A DNA stretch of 64,000 bases from Planctomycetales bacterium (lineage in GTDB: Bacteria > Planctomycetota > Planctomycetia > Planctomycetales > Planctomycetaceae), in contig JAPLOA010000088.1 in assembly GCA_026400835.1 (NCBI GenBank), positions 1 to 64,000 of the forward strand. The letters run 5' to 3'. The translations under genes and the position numbers were made by a program. Of this stretch, positions 1 through 11,600 are shown one piece after another; position 1 is the stretch's first letter, and each line of letters begins with the position of its first letter. Under the pieces are notes generated by a model. That model did not search any database. It had not been told where the DNA came from and saw only the letters and a list, made by a program, of their open reading frames with translations.

Positions 1-204
1 CCCGAGCCTGACCACGCTGCTGAGATTTTGTCTTTGTGCTCATAAAATCCTTATAGCGCACCGAAACCATCACCACCAGGCCAAAATCTGAACTGAAAAC
101 TACGTTTGCAAAAATTCACGGCCTCTCCGGGCCTCAGATTCTTTATGTTCGAATACCGGTGGCTTGCGCCACCGGCATCGGATTTGTCGATCCTGCGTGC
201 CTGA

Positions 205-334
205 AAATGCGCAACTTCAAAACTGACGCAACAGGTTGGAATACCCCCAAAACGCGCAACTTCAAAACGCGTCAGCGAGGGATTATTGTTGAGTACGCGA
301 AAACAGTTATCCCTCACTCACGTTTCGGGTTGTG
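205..334. repeat. Truncated TIR element abutting a family-1 hairpin
   Basis: The right-end motif CGCAACTTCAAAA occurs twice (210-222, 255-267). The second copy is followed directly by CGCGTCAG and the rest of a family-1 hairpin (GCGAGGGAT near 275-283, ATCCCTCACTCACG near 309-322, ending in CGGGTTGTG). CGCGTCAG is the reverse complement of CTGACGCG, the site used by the element at 42894-43065. No left end (TTTTGAAG) is visible upstream, so the copy looks truncated. What is seen is the motif and its junction; calling it a decayed insertion is inference. Confidence 0.6.
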
Positions 335-433
335 AAAGCCCATGAAGTCAAAAGTCTGTTAACCGCCAATCACATGGTGGACCTGAACTTCGGCTGCGGC
401 AATGTAGCGGCCAGCATCGCCAAACAAAACTAA
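293..433 (+). pseudogene. Possible C-terminal gene fragment
   Basis: A short open frame runs out of the family-1 repeat and ends in TAA at 431-433. Its last 19 codons from the ATG at 374 read MVDLNFGCGNVAASIAKQN, which looks protein-like in composition. No ribosome binding site precedes that ATG and the frame is closed by a TGA at 290-292. It may be the tail of a gene whose body was lost beside the repeat, a very short real gene, or chance. I do not recognise the family. Confidence 0.2.
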
Positions 434-742
434 CGACATTGAATGCACTGTGGGACTGCGATCACTGTTTGACGTCACGCACTTTCGATGTCACTCGTTT
501 GCTGTTGCTCGTTTAATGCCGTTTTGATGCATCAACAGCGAGTCACCCAACCGCTGAATTTCCCGGATGGCTTGAGAAAAACTTATCGGAGATAAGTCTC
601 TTTGGAATGGCAATTGCCAATTAGGATGGCAAGCGACAGAATCCGAGAAATTTCACCGCTCACGAAGTCCGGGACGGCGAACGATTGTTCTTTGTTTGCA
701 AACAGTACAGGGAGTTTCCCCTGCCAGGAGTTTGATAGTTCC

Positions 743-1279
743 ATGAGAGTTCTGATTACAGAAGAACAAATTCGGCAGCGAGTTATTGAGCTGGGTGCGC
801 GGTTGTCACATGAGTATCAGGGGCGTCCCCTGACGATTCTGGGAGTGCTGACCGGCAGTGTGGTACTGTTGGCCGACTTGATCAGGGCCACCAACGTACC
901 TTTGCGAGTCGCACTGATTTCGGCCTCAAGCTACGGCGGCACTCGCACATCACCTGGTGAATTGTCCGTCAACAGTTCTCTGGTGCCGGATCTGTCGGGA
1001 CGGCACGTTGTGATTCTGGACGACATCTTTGACACCGGAAAGACGATGGTCGGGCTGCTGGACGCGGTTCAGCAATTCGGACCAGCCAGTATAAAGTCGG
1101 CCGTGTTGTTGTGGAAAACGGAACGGACCTGTGTCGATCTGGTGCCGGATTTCTTCGGGTTCCAGATTCCGGACGAATTTGTTGTCGGCTACGGACTTGA
1201 TTACAACGACGAATTCCGGCATCTCCCTTACGTTGGGATTCCGGATCCGGAGGACCTGCGTATGGCAAACGGTGGCTGA
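743..1279 (+). CDS. hpt: Hypoxanthine phosphoribosyltransferase
   Basis: This 178-residue purine-salvage enzyme transfers ribose-5-phosphate from PRPP to hypoxanthine or guanine in the cytoplasm. The PRPP-binding signature VVILDDIFDTGKT lies at about residues 89-101, with the acidic pair DD typical of type I phosphoribosyltransferases. LTGSVVLLADL near the N-terminus fits the flexible-loop region, and the length matches the family. The open frame extends upstream to 602, but the ATG at 743 is preferred: an AGGAG lies about 13 bases upstream and MRVLITEEQI matches usual HPRT N-termini, while the upstream extension has no family-like content. The gene is convergent with the deformylase gene, with a perfect palindrome between them. 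I am confident of the family, less so of the base preference. Confidence 0.9.
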   Translation: MRVLITEEQIRQRVIELGARLSHEYQGRPLTILGVLTGSVVLLADLIRATNVPLRVALISASSYGGTRTSPGELSVNSSLVPDLSGRHVVILDDIFDTGKTMVGLLDAVQQFGPASIKSAVLLWKTERTCVDLVPDFFGFQIPDEFVVGYGLDYNDEFRHLPYVGIPDPEDLRMANGG

Positions 1280-1323
1280 CTGGACAGCGCCATGTTGCCC
1301 CCTCCCATCCGGCCTATCGGCCA

Positions 1324-1347
1324 CCTTCTCCCCCGAGGGGGAGAAGG
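1324..1347. terminator. Perfect palindrome between convergent genes
   Basis: CCTTCTCCCCC and GGGGGAGAAGG form a perfect inverted repeat with almost no spacer. It lies 45 bases after hpt and about 90 bases beyond the end of the convergent deformylase gene. It could act as a bidirectional terminator hairpin, but neither side has a T-tract, so a dispersed palindromic repeat is equally possible. Confidence 0.4.
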
Positions 1348-1437
1348 GATTGCGTTCAGGCGGCAAACATTGATCAAAAGGCAACTTCGTGTATCCGACT
1401 CGTCAAACATGCCTCTGTCCAGCTAAACACCGATGCC

Positions 1438-2307
1438 TTATTGCGGCGGAGTTATCCGGGCGACGCGATGAAAGTGGAGTTCAACTTCACGATCCACGAC
1501 TCGACGAAGTCCTTCGAGCAAACAATTGGGTTCATGATCAGATTCGCCCAGTCGTTTGATGTCCGACAAAGCAGTCCCGGGCAACACACTGAAGGCGCCC
1601 TGATAGACGATCTGGTTACCGGCATCGAGTTCCGGCACGATGAAGTGCACGGTCGCACCGAAGCACAACATGTGATGCTGATAAGCGTCTTCGTAAGGAC
1701 GGAAGCCAGGAAATGAGGGCAGCAGGCCGTGGTGCAGATTGATGATGCGTCCGCCGGCAAACTTCCAGCACAGTTCAGCAGGTAGAACTCGCATGTAGCG
1801 AGCCAGAATCACATAGTCGATGTCCTGCTCATCGATTACTTTTTCAAGGACCGAGTAATCCGGGTTGCCCAGGGAGTCTCCCATATTAATCCAGGGGACA
1901 TTGAACTGATCGGCCACGCTGCGGCAGGCATTGCGGTTGCCGATCATCACGGCCGCCTCTGCTTTCAGACGCTTGTCGCGAATCGCACGCAGGATCGCGA
2001 GAGGAGGCTCAGAGCGAAAGGTCGTACAGATCGCCAGACGCGGCGGGCGAGCGTGTTCGTCTCGAGACCAGACACGCACCTGCAGGCCCTTAAGTTTTCC
2101 GATCTCCTGCAGACGTGATCTGAGAGTACTGACGGATTCGGGGGCTGCACTCCATTCGATACGCATCAGCATCGCGAACAGGCGCTCCGAGTCTCTGTCG
2201 TACATCTGAATTTCGTGAATGTTCGCGCCAGCTCCGGTCACGTAATGAATAATGGGATCCGCCAGTCCCTTGTGGTCGGGACCAACAGCGGTGATCGTGA
2301 CTTGCAT
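1438..2307 (-). CDS. purU: Formyltetrahydrofolate deformylase
   Basis: This enzyme hydrolyses 10-formyl-tetrahydrofolate to formate and tetrahydrofolate, balancing one-carbon pools. It has about 289 residues. The N-terminal part (roughly 1-80) reads as an ACT domain beginning MQVTITAVGPDHKG. The rest is a formyltransferase fold with INLHHGLLPSFPG and VPELDAG, giving the expected Asn190, His192 and Asp228. The serine usual after the His-His pair (HHS) is glycine here. The frame opens at 2331, but the ATG at 2307 is chosen because GGAGAG lies about 10 bases upstream of it and the ACT domain then starts at residue 1. It stands alone, convergent with hpt. A related phosphoribosylglycinamide formyltransferase is unlikely because of the ACT domain. 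Confidence 0.88.
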   Translation of the reverse strand: MQVTITAVGPDHKGLADPIIHYVTGAGANIHEIQMYDRDSERLFAMLMRIEWSAAPESVSTLRSRLQEIGKLKGLQVRVWSRDEHARPPRLAICTTFRSEPPLAILRAIRDKRLKAEAAVMIGNRNACRSVADQFNVPWINMGDSLGNPDYSVLEKVIDEQDIDYVILARYMRVLPAELCWKFAGGRIINLHHGLLPSFPGFRPYEDAYQHHMLCFGATVHFIVPELDAGNQIVYQGAFSVLPGTALSDIKRLGESDHEPNCLLEGLRRVVDREVELHFHRVARITPPQ

Positions 2308-2430
2308 GACTTCAACTCTCCGTTTCAGCAATCGGCTTGTCCGGCCGGGACTTCTTCAGGCTCCGGCCTGATGACCAGACTCAGGACACCGGGATTCAGC
2401 AGAGCCTCTGGCTGCCGATTTGATGGGTTT

Positions 2431-2510
2431 TCACAACCCGGAACGTCAGTGAGGGATAAGATTTGCTGTTTTTCGGACAACAATCCCTCGCTGACGATTC
2501 GGGTTGGGAT
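2431..2510. repeat. Family-1 palindromic repeat, copy B
   Basis: Left arm TCACAACCCGGAACGTCAG followed by GAGGGAT, and right arm AATCCCTCGCTGACG followed by GGGTTGGGAT, form an imperfect hairpin of about 80 bases. It lies between purU and the giant gene. The arms match copies at 18305, 26684, 42833 and 42918. This copy is not bordered by the TTTTGAAG terminal repeats, so it stands alone. Confidence 0.8.
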
Positions 2511-2574
2511 TAAATCAACAGTCTGCTGGCACCCGTGAATGATATCGGGACCGACGCAAATCTTCTTTCCGGGC

Positions 2575-2608
2575 AAAAAAAAAGCGGGGCTCGAGAATGA
2601 GCCCCGCA
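2575..2608 (-). terminator. Rho-independent terminator of the giant gene
   Basis: Read on the minus strand, a 9-bp GC-rich stem (GCGGGGCTC pairing with GAGCCCCGC, 6-base loop) is followed by nine T residues (the A-run at 2575-2583). It begins about 30 bases after the stop codon of the 14.7-kb gene. This is a textbook intrinsic terminator. Confidence 0.93.
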
Positions 2609-2637
2609 ATCTTCAGGTTTTGGACGCCATCGGCAAA

Positions 2638-5600
2638 TTACGTCGCTGACTCGTCTTTCTTACGGCGACGAAGTGCACGTGGAGCCAACGCCAGCAGAGC
2701 CCCCAGAATTCCGCTGGAGGCGGAAGTCACAGGCTGTGTTTCGGACTTGGAGACATCGGCCGCTACGACAGCGACTGGTGCTGCATCCCACCACTTCTGC
2801 TCGCCCCACTGAGACAGGATTTCGTCGGTCTGAGGCACATTCTCCGGAGCGACTTCGACAGCATTGTCTGTCTGAACCGGAACTGACGCCTTCAACTGAA
2901 CGCTGCTGTCCACAGACTGCTCACTCACAACAACCACAGGCTGCTGAGAGCCAGAGACGAACGCGGGCAACATACTGATTGTCGACTCAGAAACCATATC
3001 GTCCATACTGACCGGGAACAACGCCATCGTATACGAGCCAGACACTTTCTGCGACTGCGTACCAGACGCGTCTGTGATCGTAAAGATGATCGATGGAGCC
3101 TCCGTCAGAGCCGGTCCACTCAACTGCCCATTGGAGGCATTCACCGCTCGCACCCAGACTCGGTACTTGCCCCTGACCAAAGGTACCGTTGGTGTGTACG
3201 ACAGAGATCCAATTCCCAACTGCTGCACCACAGGAACGGTCGGATTGGAATCAAGGGCAATGAAGATCTGGTAACCAGAAGCACCGTCGACAGCTTTCCA
3301 GGAGATTGTCGGCGTGGTATCCGTTGTGGATCCGATCGCATTCACAACAGGATTACCGCCTACGTAAAACTCAACAAAGTTGCTGTAGTTGCTCGTCGTA
3401 TCCGAGGTTCGAGCCAGCACCATCGCTCGATACTGACCGACTGGCAAAGCCGTCGGCAGAGTATACGAGGGCGATGTCAGGCCCGATGCTGTTCGGAAAT
3501 TCGCCTGAACCACATTGTTGGGCAGAATGACGTCCAGACGGAAATCGTAAACCGGAACCACTGATTCTGTGCCACCGACGGTCCCACTCATGTTCGTCCA
3601 CGAGAAGCTCGGCCTCGTGTTGAACGTTGATGACGCAGGGCCAAGCAATGTCGGACCACCCACGACCTGGAAGTCCATCGACTCGCTCCAGCTGCTCAAC
3701 TCTCCGAATGCAGAACGAGCCTGCACGCGGAACTGGTAGCGTCCGATCGGGAGACTGCTCGGAACTGTGTAATTCAGGGCATTCAGACCGCTTTCACCAG
3801 CCGCGACCACGTTCCCGGGCAGTCGAATCACTTCGACCTGATAAGTCTGCCCACCGGTAACCCCGGCCCAGTTCAACGTCGGAGTTGAATCAGTAACGGC
3901 TCCGGTCGGCCCGATCAATCTTGGAGCCACGGTGACTCGGAACGTCTTTTCAATGCTCCAGTCTGAGACCGTCGCTGGGTCTGCAGACGACGTCGTTCGA
4001 ACCTTGACTACATAGGTGCCCAATCCAAGAGTCGGCATCATCATAGAAGTGCCAACAATATTCGACTGACTCAGCACGAGCACATTAGTGGCTCCGTCCT
4101 TGCGGTACAGAAGCAACTGACTTCTTGCGGCCGAAGTCGTCTCCGGTGGATTCGTCCACAACACGGTCGGACGTGTCAGGAACGTTGTGAGCACAGGCCC
4201 ACTTGTTCCCTGCACACCCAGCACAATTGGCGGCGTGACAACCGAGAATGTCGTTTCGAGACTTCGGCTGGAAATGGCGTCCGCCTGGCCTGACCCGGCT
4301 GCCGCAGTGTTAACTGCAACGACAGAGAAGCTATAGCGTCCCAGTGGAAGTGAGAACGGCAGTTCATGGAACGTCCCGGTCAGCGAGTTCTGGCGGTAAA
4401 CCTCCAGGAAGTTTCCGAAATCCTGACGGACGACCAACCGGTACAAATTCGCTGACGGAACCGCCTCCCAACCAAAGGTCGGAGTGGAATCCGGCAATCG
4501 CCCGCCCGGAGCCACAATCTTTGGAACCGGTGAATAGCTGAAGACAAGCGGGTTACTGGCCAATCCCATGAACCCACCGGCACCGCGAGCTGTCACAACG
4601 ACTCGGTACATGGCAAGGGACAATGGCGACGCTGGAGACCAGCTTGCTCCCTGAATTCCGGTGACGGAAGACACGAGAACATTGTCTGTCAGATTAAACA
4701 GTTGCACGTCATAGGAAACTGCTCCCGTAACCGGAGTCCAGGTGACCTGTGGAAGCGGTGTAATCACGACCGCCGCTGGCTGCAACAAAACCGGAGCTGT
4801 ACGAACAAAGAAGAACTGGCTGGCACTCCAATCGCCCGGCAGATCAGCCGCGTCGATCGCCTGAATCCGTGTATAGTAATTTGCCAATGGCAGATCAGCC
4901 GGCAGAGTGAACTGGCCCGGCGTTGCCATTGAACTCGTAGTCACAGTCTGACGGAACGCAATCGTGTTCGTCGATGATGCATAAACCTCAATCGTGTAGG
5001 CCTTCGTGCCGGGAACATGATTCCAGACGATCGTCGGTCGCGAAGTATTCACACTTCTTGTCGGCGAAGAAATGGCAACTTTGACGACTTCGAAGGGAAA
5101 TGCTGAAGGAAGCGCTGCCGTGCCTGCCTTGTTAAAGGCAATCACAAAAGCCGTATAAGTTCCTACAGGCAGGGAAGTTGGAATCGTATCACTGGTCTGT
5201 GTGTAGTTAGCCGTTCGCAGGCGTGAATACACAGTCTGGCCAGCAGAGTTACGAACGATGAGTTCATAGTTGTAGTTAGCCTGATCCAACGTCCAGACGA
5301 TCGTCGGTGTTGAATCTGTCGTTTGCGGAATCTGACCGTCCGAAGTGTTGAAGTCGATCGGACGATTAATGTCCGGACTAACTGGAGGCTGCAAAGCACG
5401 GATCTTCACCGCGTAGTCTTCGACTTCACCATCGTTGGCCCGCCCGGTCGGCAGAACCGTTGGCTGACTGGCCGAAGTCAGACGGAATCTCATGTACGTA
5501 TCGCCAACCGGGTTACCAGCCGGAATCACGAAGTTGATTCGGTTCACACCGGCAACCACATTCCACGCGACGCCACCATTCAAGTGCTCAGTTGCCGGAT

Positions 5601-8600
5601 CAAAGACCCCGTCCCCGTTCAGATCGAGCCAGATGTTCAGCTTGCCAGTCCCGGAAGACACGACGTCCACAAAAGCGGGCAGACTTGTAGACGGTGATCT
5701 TTCCAGGCTGGTTGGGAATGTGACGCCATCCTCATCGGCACCATCCAGGTTTGCATTCGGACCTGGCTGACCGTCAGTTTCATTGTCACGGGTCGTTCCC
5801 AACAACAGATTGCCGGTAATTGTATGGGCAGCTCCATTGCTTCCCTTCAGAGTACCGAATGTGTCCGGAGCGTCGCCGTAATCGACAATCAGAGTCTGCA
5901 ACGTGGCGTTGACAACAGCCGAACTGTTCGACTGGTTTCGACTGTCCGTAACTCGAAGTTTGATCGTCCGAGTCTCGGGCGCCGTGATGCCCAGACTAAC
6001 AAGTTGTGCCCAGGTAATCGTTCGTGTCGGACTGCTTCCGGAAGCTTCACCGGTATCGGTGTAGTCACCGTCGTTATTCAGGTCCCATGCATAGGTCAGC
6101 GTATCTCCGAATGGAGCATCCACATCGTAGCTGCTGCCCGCGTTCAGATTGAGCGAGTAGCCCTCGTCAATCACGTAGTTCCCTGTCACTGCAACCGGAG
6201 TATCGTTTACTTCGACAATCGTAATGGTGATGCTGAAGACCTGCGCACTATTCACGTTCAGGCCACCGCTCGCACCACTATCCTGCAGCAGGACGTCGAA
6301 GGTCGCCGTTCCCGCAGTATCTTTGCGAGCACGGTAATCCAGCGAACCGTCAGGCCTGATCTGAAGCACATCGAACACAAGATTACCGGATGTTCGTGTG
6401 TAGTTTATCGCAGACCATATCGGCGACTGGGTCGTTTCGTCCAGAGCCGTAGCCGGTCCTGTCGCGAAAGAATTGACCAAAGGAACATTGATGTTCTGTA
6501 CCAGACTTTCATCCTCGAGACCGTTGACCAGGATTCGAGGTGGAACGGTGCCTGGTGTAAACCCTGGATTACGAACCGGAGCGTCGTTCAACGGCGTTAC
6601 GGTAATCACAAATGTTCTGGCGATGCTCAGATTGTTCGCAGACTGACTGTCATTCAACTCAACTCTGACTGTTATTGTCCCGTTAACATCCAGCGCGGTT
6701 CTGTATGCCAGAGTGGCGGTTGTGCCACTGATCGTGATCGTCGGGAAACCACCTGCAGCAAAGAACGTGGTTGGAGTCCAGGCGGAGTTCTCGCTCAAGA
6801 TGGTTACGTTTGCTGTCAATGTCTGTCCCGCTTCGTCCGCCGGGCCCGCTGAAATCCCCGTAAGGAAGTTCAACACAGTCTGCGCTCCGGCATCTTCCGT
6901 AACCGTAGGCGGAGTGTTCGCTGCAATTGGATTGAAACTCGGACCGTCATTGACCGCCAGAACATCAACTTCAATCTGCGAAACCGTGGTCTTTATTGTC
7001 GTAGGCAGCGGGCCAAAGTTGCCGAGATCGCTGGTAGTGACCGTAATGGCATTCAACACCAGGCCATTGAAATCCTGTGCAGTGTCATAAATAAGGCCAT
7101 CAAGGGCCGCATTGAGCAATGTGATCGTACCGGAGATCGTCACGTTGTTGGTACCATTGCCGACCACGGAGAGCAGCCCGCTGGTTCCTCCCAGGGTCAA
7201 GACGCCATTCACAGCCTGCAGAGTCACCTGCAAAACTCCGTCTGCAGCAGTCAGATTTGCTGAAGGGCTCACCAACCCCAGATAAGCATCCTGATCCGCA
7301 ACAGTAATCGCATTGCCATTAGCTGCTGAGAAGACCTTTGTCGTGTCTTCATTCATAGTCTGGCGAAGCGGAATCGTATTCACCGGTGCGTTATTGATGC
7401 CGTCCGTTAGCAACAATGTGAACGATGTTGTCCCGTCCGTCTGGTTTTCCTGAAGCCGATTGCCGGCCAGATCGCGTATGCCAGTCAGCGCGGTGTTGTC
7501 GACGGTGATCGAGTATCGCGTGTCAACCGGGAACGTCGTCACGGAGACAAAGTAAACACGATTGTTGTTGGGGTTGTACCGCCAGCGATAGTCAACGTTT
7601 TCGACCAGCAATGTTCCGTTCTGATAGAGCTTGAACTGCGCTGAGCGAACCTGCGTGTCATCAACGCCAATGCCAGTATCGAGGAGGTCGATTGAAATTG
7701 TTGTTGGGAACAACAGGTTGTCGACATGAATTCGCGTCAATCCAGAATCAAGGTCGCCGGTGTTGTTGTCTTCCGCCGGGACAGTGAAGCTGGCAAATGG
7801 GCCATTGAAGTCCGCTCGCTCGATTGCTCCACGGTCTTTAAAGATGTCGGATCCAAGACCCGCATTCACCTGACCCGGATCGTCCTGACGTTGCTGACCG
7901 AAGAGGTCAAATTCGGGAGCGATCAAATCCGAGTTTGGAATTCCCAGCGGGCTCTTAACGGCCGTAAATGCTGGCCGATCCGACAGGCTGTTCAGCGAGC
8001 TGTCAACAGCAGCACTGCCAGGTGCCGGGTAATAGTTGTTCAGTGCTGGATTGACGAAGAGCGGATCCGTGTTGTTCAGGATGATGAAGTCGCTGCCAAT
8101 CGTGCCGTTCGAACCATTCCCCTGGAACAATGTCGTTGCGACAACGGTCGAGCTGGAAGACCCATCGACCTGAATACCAGTGACAGTATTTGCAACGATG
8201 TTGTTAAGCAGAGTTGGACTTGCGTTCTGTTCAATCTTGATCCCAATGCCATTTGCGGAGGCACCTCCATAGATGGTGTTGTTGATCAGTTTTCCGAACG
8301 GAACCGGAGCCAATGGAACAAAGTTGTTGTTGACATCACCACTGAACAGAATCCCGCCGGTTCCAAGATTTGCAACGACGTTGTTTCGAATCGTCACGCC
8401 TGGAATCAGCCGCAGGGCGTTCAGTGTTGCCAGATTGCGTACGGAGCCCGGGTTAGTCTGGTTTCCAGCAGAACGTGTGGCTTCGTCAGAGATGATCCCA
8501 TATCCGGCGAAGTTACGGATCGAGTTCGATTCAATAATCACCATACCTTGCTGACGATGCAGGTTCTTGTCGCCCAGTCGATCAACGAACTTGAAGTTAC

Positions 8601-11600
8601 CAGTGTCAGCGACTGTGATCGACTTGGTGTCCGAAGTGTATCCCGGAGCGGTCGCGGTAATGGACAACGATGAATTTCCGCTCGTGAAGAACTCATCGAT
8701 GATGCTCATCGTGAAGAACGCCCGCATCTCTCCATCAACAAACCGTGTCGAGCTCGACGTTACTTCGCTACCGTCTGAGCTTGTGATTGTCACAATCAGC
8801 GGACTGGCATTGTCGTATGGATCAATATCGGTGGCAGAAGCTCCTCGCAGAGTCACGTATCCAGTAACCCCGCTGTTCCCGCCATTTTCTCTGACAGTTG
8901 TCTGCAGCAATGTCATCTGCAGAATTCCAAGTGGTCCTGTCTGTCCGAGAGGGCCGGTGTCGTCATCGGTGACATCAATGATGTCGGTGATTGAGTTGAA
9001 CCCCGCCGCAGTGGCTCGCACAAGGACAGGATCCGTTCCGTCCCAGATCAGATCATTAGTTGGGTCAAGCTGCAGAGTGATGAAACTCTGGCCAATCGGG
9101 ATTGTAACCGTAATGGTTGCTGCAGGAGTCACAATACCGTCAGTGAGCACCACTGGCGAAGAAGCCCCGGTCTGAGGATTCACTGCGGAAACCTGGACCG
9201 TCAACGCACTAGTAGTCGGGCCGGAGCGAGTCACTGTCAAGCTGGTATTGGCTGCCGCTTCTGTTGTGGTTGTTGCCGTAATTCCAACAGTCAGGTCTGC
9301 CGGAGCCGCCATCTGCGTGACAGAGACATTCATCGCCCCTGTCAGATCCACGATGTCTGAATTCACAGACGATGGACGAGTTGTCGCGACCACATTAAAT
9401 CCGCTGACACCGTTGATCGCCGATGCCAGAGCACTAGCGACGGCACCCTTCGAAGCATTAGACAACACGTTGACTGCAAAGCTTCCGGCTGGAAGAGCAC
9501 TGATCGGGTTGAACACGAACGTTCGAGTCACGATTCCGTTGGAGATCACATAAGAGTCTCCAGGCTGAATGACCCTCGCGGTCGGAACTGTCAGAGTATA
9601 TTCACTCACAAACCGCTCGGTTGCTCGCAACGGATTGGTCACCGTGAATGTCGGCGTGAGCGGATCGTCGGTAGAACCAAACTCTGTGCCGCGACGAATC
9701 TCCAGTTGATACTCACCACTCAAATGCTGAGTGATCAACGATGGATCCGCTGGAGCGTTGTAGAACGCATCACCGAGATTCGCACCGGAGTTCGTCGCCA
9801 TTTCACCGCGGTTGGCAATGCCGACAATAATGTCGTCGATGTAGAAACCTTCATGGTCGTTGCTGAGACTGCGATCTCGGTCGTTGAAGTTGCCATAGGT
9901 CTGGCCATCAACCGTCAGATCATTCATGTTCCCGCTGGTCGTGAAGTCAAAACGCAGCTTAACGTCTGACTTGCCCCCGAATTTGCCGAGGTCGATACGA
10001 GCCTGACGCCATTTCCCGGTATTGTCGAAGAGTTCCTGAACCAGTTGGCGGCCATCCGCCGGAGTCTGAGTCGCCGAATGAGATGAATAGGCTGGCAGTT
10101 CACTGTCGGTGCGATTCCTGACAGAGTTGTTCGTAGCCACCAGTTGCCAGGTTAACCCGCCATCATCCGATGCATAAACGCGAGCGGCGTCCTGCATGTC
10201 ACTGGTGCTGCGGTTTGTGTCGTCGGTTTCGAGGAAGTAGTTGAAGTAGACAGTCGGGCGATCGGTGGCTTTATAGCCTTCAAGGCTGAAGCTGTTGGTG
10301 ACCAATGATCCTTGTGCACCGCCCGGCAGGTTGTAGGAATTTGCAATCGCTCCATTGGTTGTCAATTCGCGTTGCAGGCTTTGATTCCGAACCCCGTGCT
10401 GCCCCTCACCGCTGTTCATCTGGAAGTAGGTAAACGCACTCTTTGGGTCCTGTTGCCATTGTTCCAGACCAAAGTAGAAGCTTGCCCCACCTGCTGCTTC
10501 GGAGACGTCATGACCATCCAGAACGTGCGTAGCAATTCCCGGATTGCGGCTATTGTCCAGAGGCGTATTGATGCCATGCCCCTGATCATTACCGCGTCGC
10601 AGTGTTGGATGCCAGAGGTTGAAGTCGAGTGGCGAAAATGCAAGACCAGTCGAAGCAAACAATGAATTGCCAGCCGTCGACGTGGCATCTGCAACACCAT
10701 CGGCGTCAGTGTCAAAAATCACCTGACCAACACCCGTTTGGTTGAACGCATAAAGATTGCCGTCAGCTCCGCTCGCAAAGAGGACCTGCGAATAAACTCC
10801 GTCCTCTACGTTTTGCGGTCCCAGGGTGATCCCGGTAAATCCGCCCAACGGAGCAGTCACGTTTGTCAGGTTAACCTGAGTCCAGGCTCCAACACCTCGG
10901 CTTCCCTGGCTTCCCCCGACGTTGGCTCGCCAAACCTGGCCATTGTCATCAACCGCAAACAGCGTGCTGGAAGCCATTGATGCAAACGCAAGTCCGGTGA
11001 TGTTGCCGGTCCCTGGAAGTGAACCCACGTTCTGAATTCCCGTTGCGGAGCTTTCATCAACCAATCCGCCGGAGTCGGCGTTCAGACGCCACAGAGCAGG
11101 CGGAGCTTCGTTGTTATTGTTGGCACCGTCCTGGTCCCACCGATTGTTGTTAGCCACAAACAATTCGTAGGATCCAGTCGTCACTTCCGGAGTACGGCGA
11201 AATGCCATTCCGCCGAAGTCCTGTGTCAAACCGCCGAACGTCGGAATCCCATCATCTCCGCCAGCACTTTGAGATGCATCTGCTGAACTGAGGCGACGTA
11301 ATGTTCCGGAGTTCGCCTGAACTCCGAACAGAACTCCGTCCGGACGCATTGCGATGTCGGTCAGACCTGTCACAGAATTGCCGACACTTACGTACGCGCT
11401 GCCATCAAATGGGTTGTTGATCGCAAGGAAAGAACCGGACGACCCGAACAATGGCACATCCTGAAGCGTGAATGGCTTCACATAAGTGTCCAGCTTCGTC
11501 GAGGTTGTGATATCAAACAGACCTTCGGTTTTATCAGGAAGAATTGGCACCGGAGTCGGTGGTGATCCTGCCGTTGTGCTGGTCGTGGAGTATCCCTGGA

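Larger units (their letters stand above)
1..742. other. Intergenic region with repeat remnants
   Basis: No full-length gene is supported here. The stretch holds two right ends of the TIR element (CGCAACTTCAAAA at 210-222 and 255-267), a family-1 hairpin at 265-334 and a short open frame ending at 433, each listed separately. The rest, including about 300 bases just before hpt, shows nothing recognisable. The sequence begins inside an unknown context, so a gene lying further left cannot be excluded. Confidence 0.6.

Noticed and set aside
950-1384. Open frames opposite hpt (144 and 99 codons)
   Set aside because: Both are antisense to hpt, overlap each other in different frames, and have no motif.
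5824-6852. Open frame of 342 codons opposite the giant gene
   Set aside because: It lies wholly inside the 14.7-kb gene on the other strand, with arginine-rich, motif-free composition typical of an antisense frame.
7726-8673. Open frame of 315 codons opposite the giant gene
   Set aside because: Same reason: antisense to the giant gene and without motifs.
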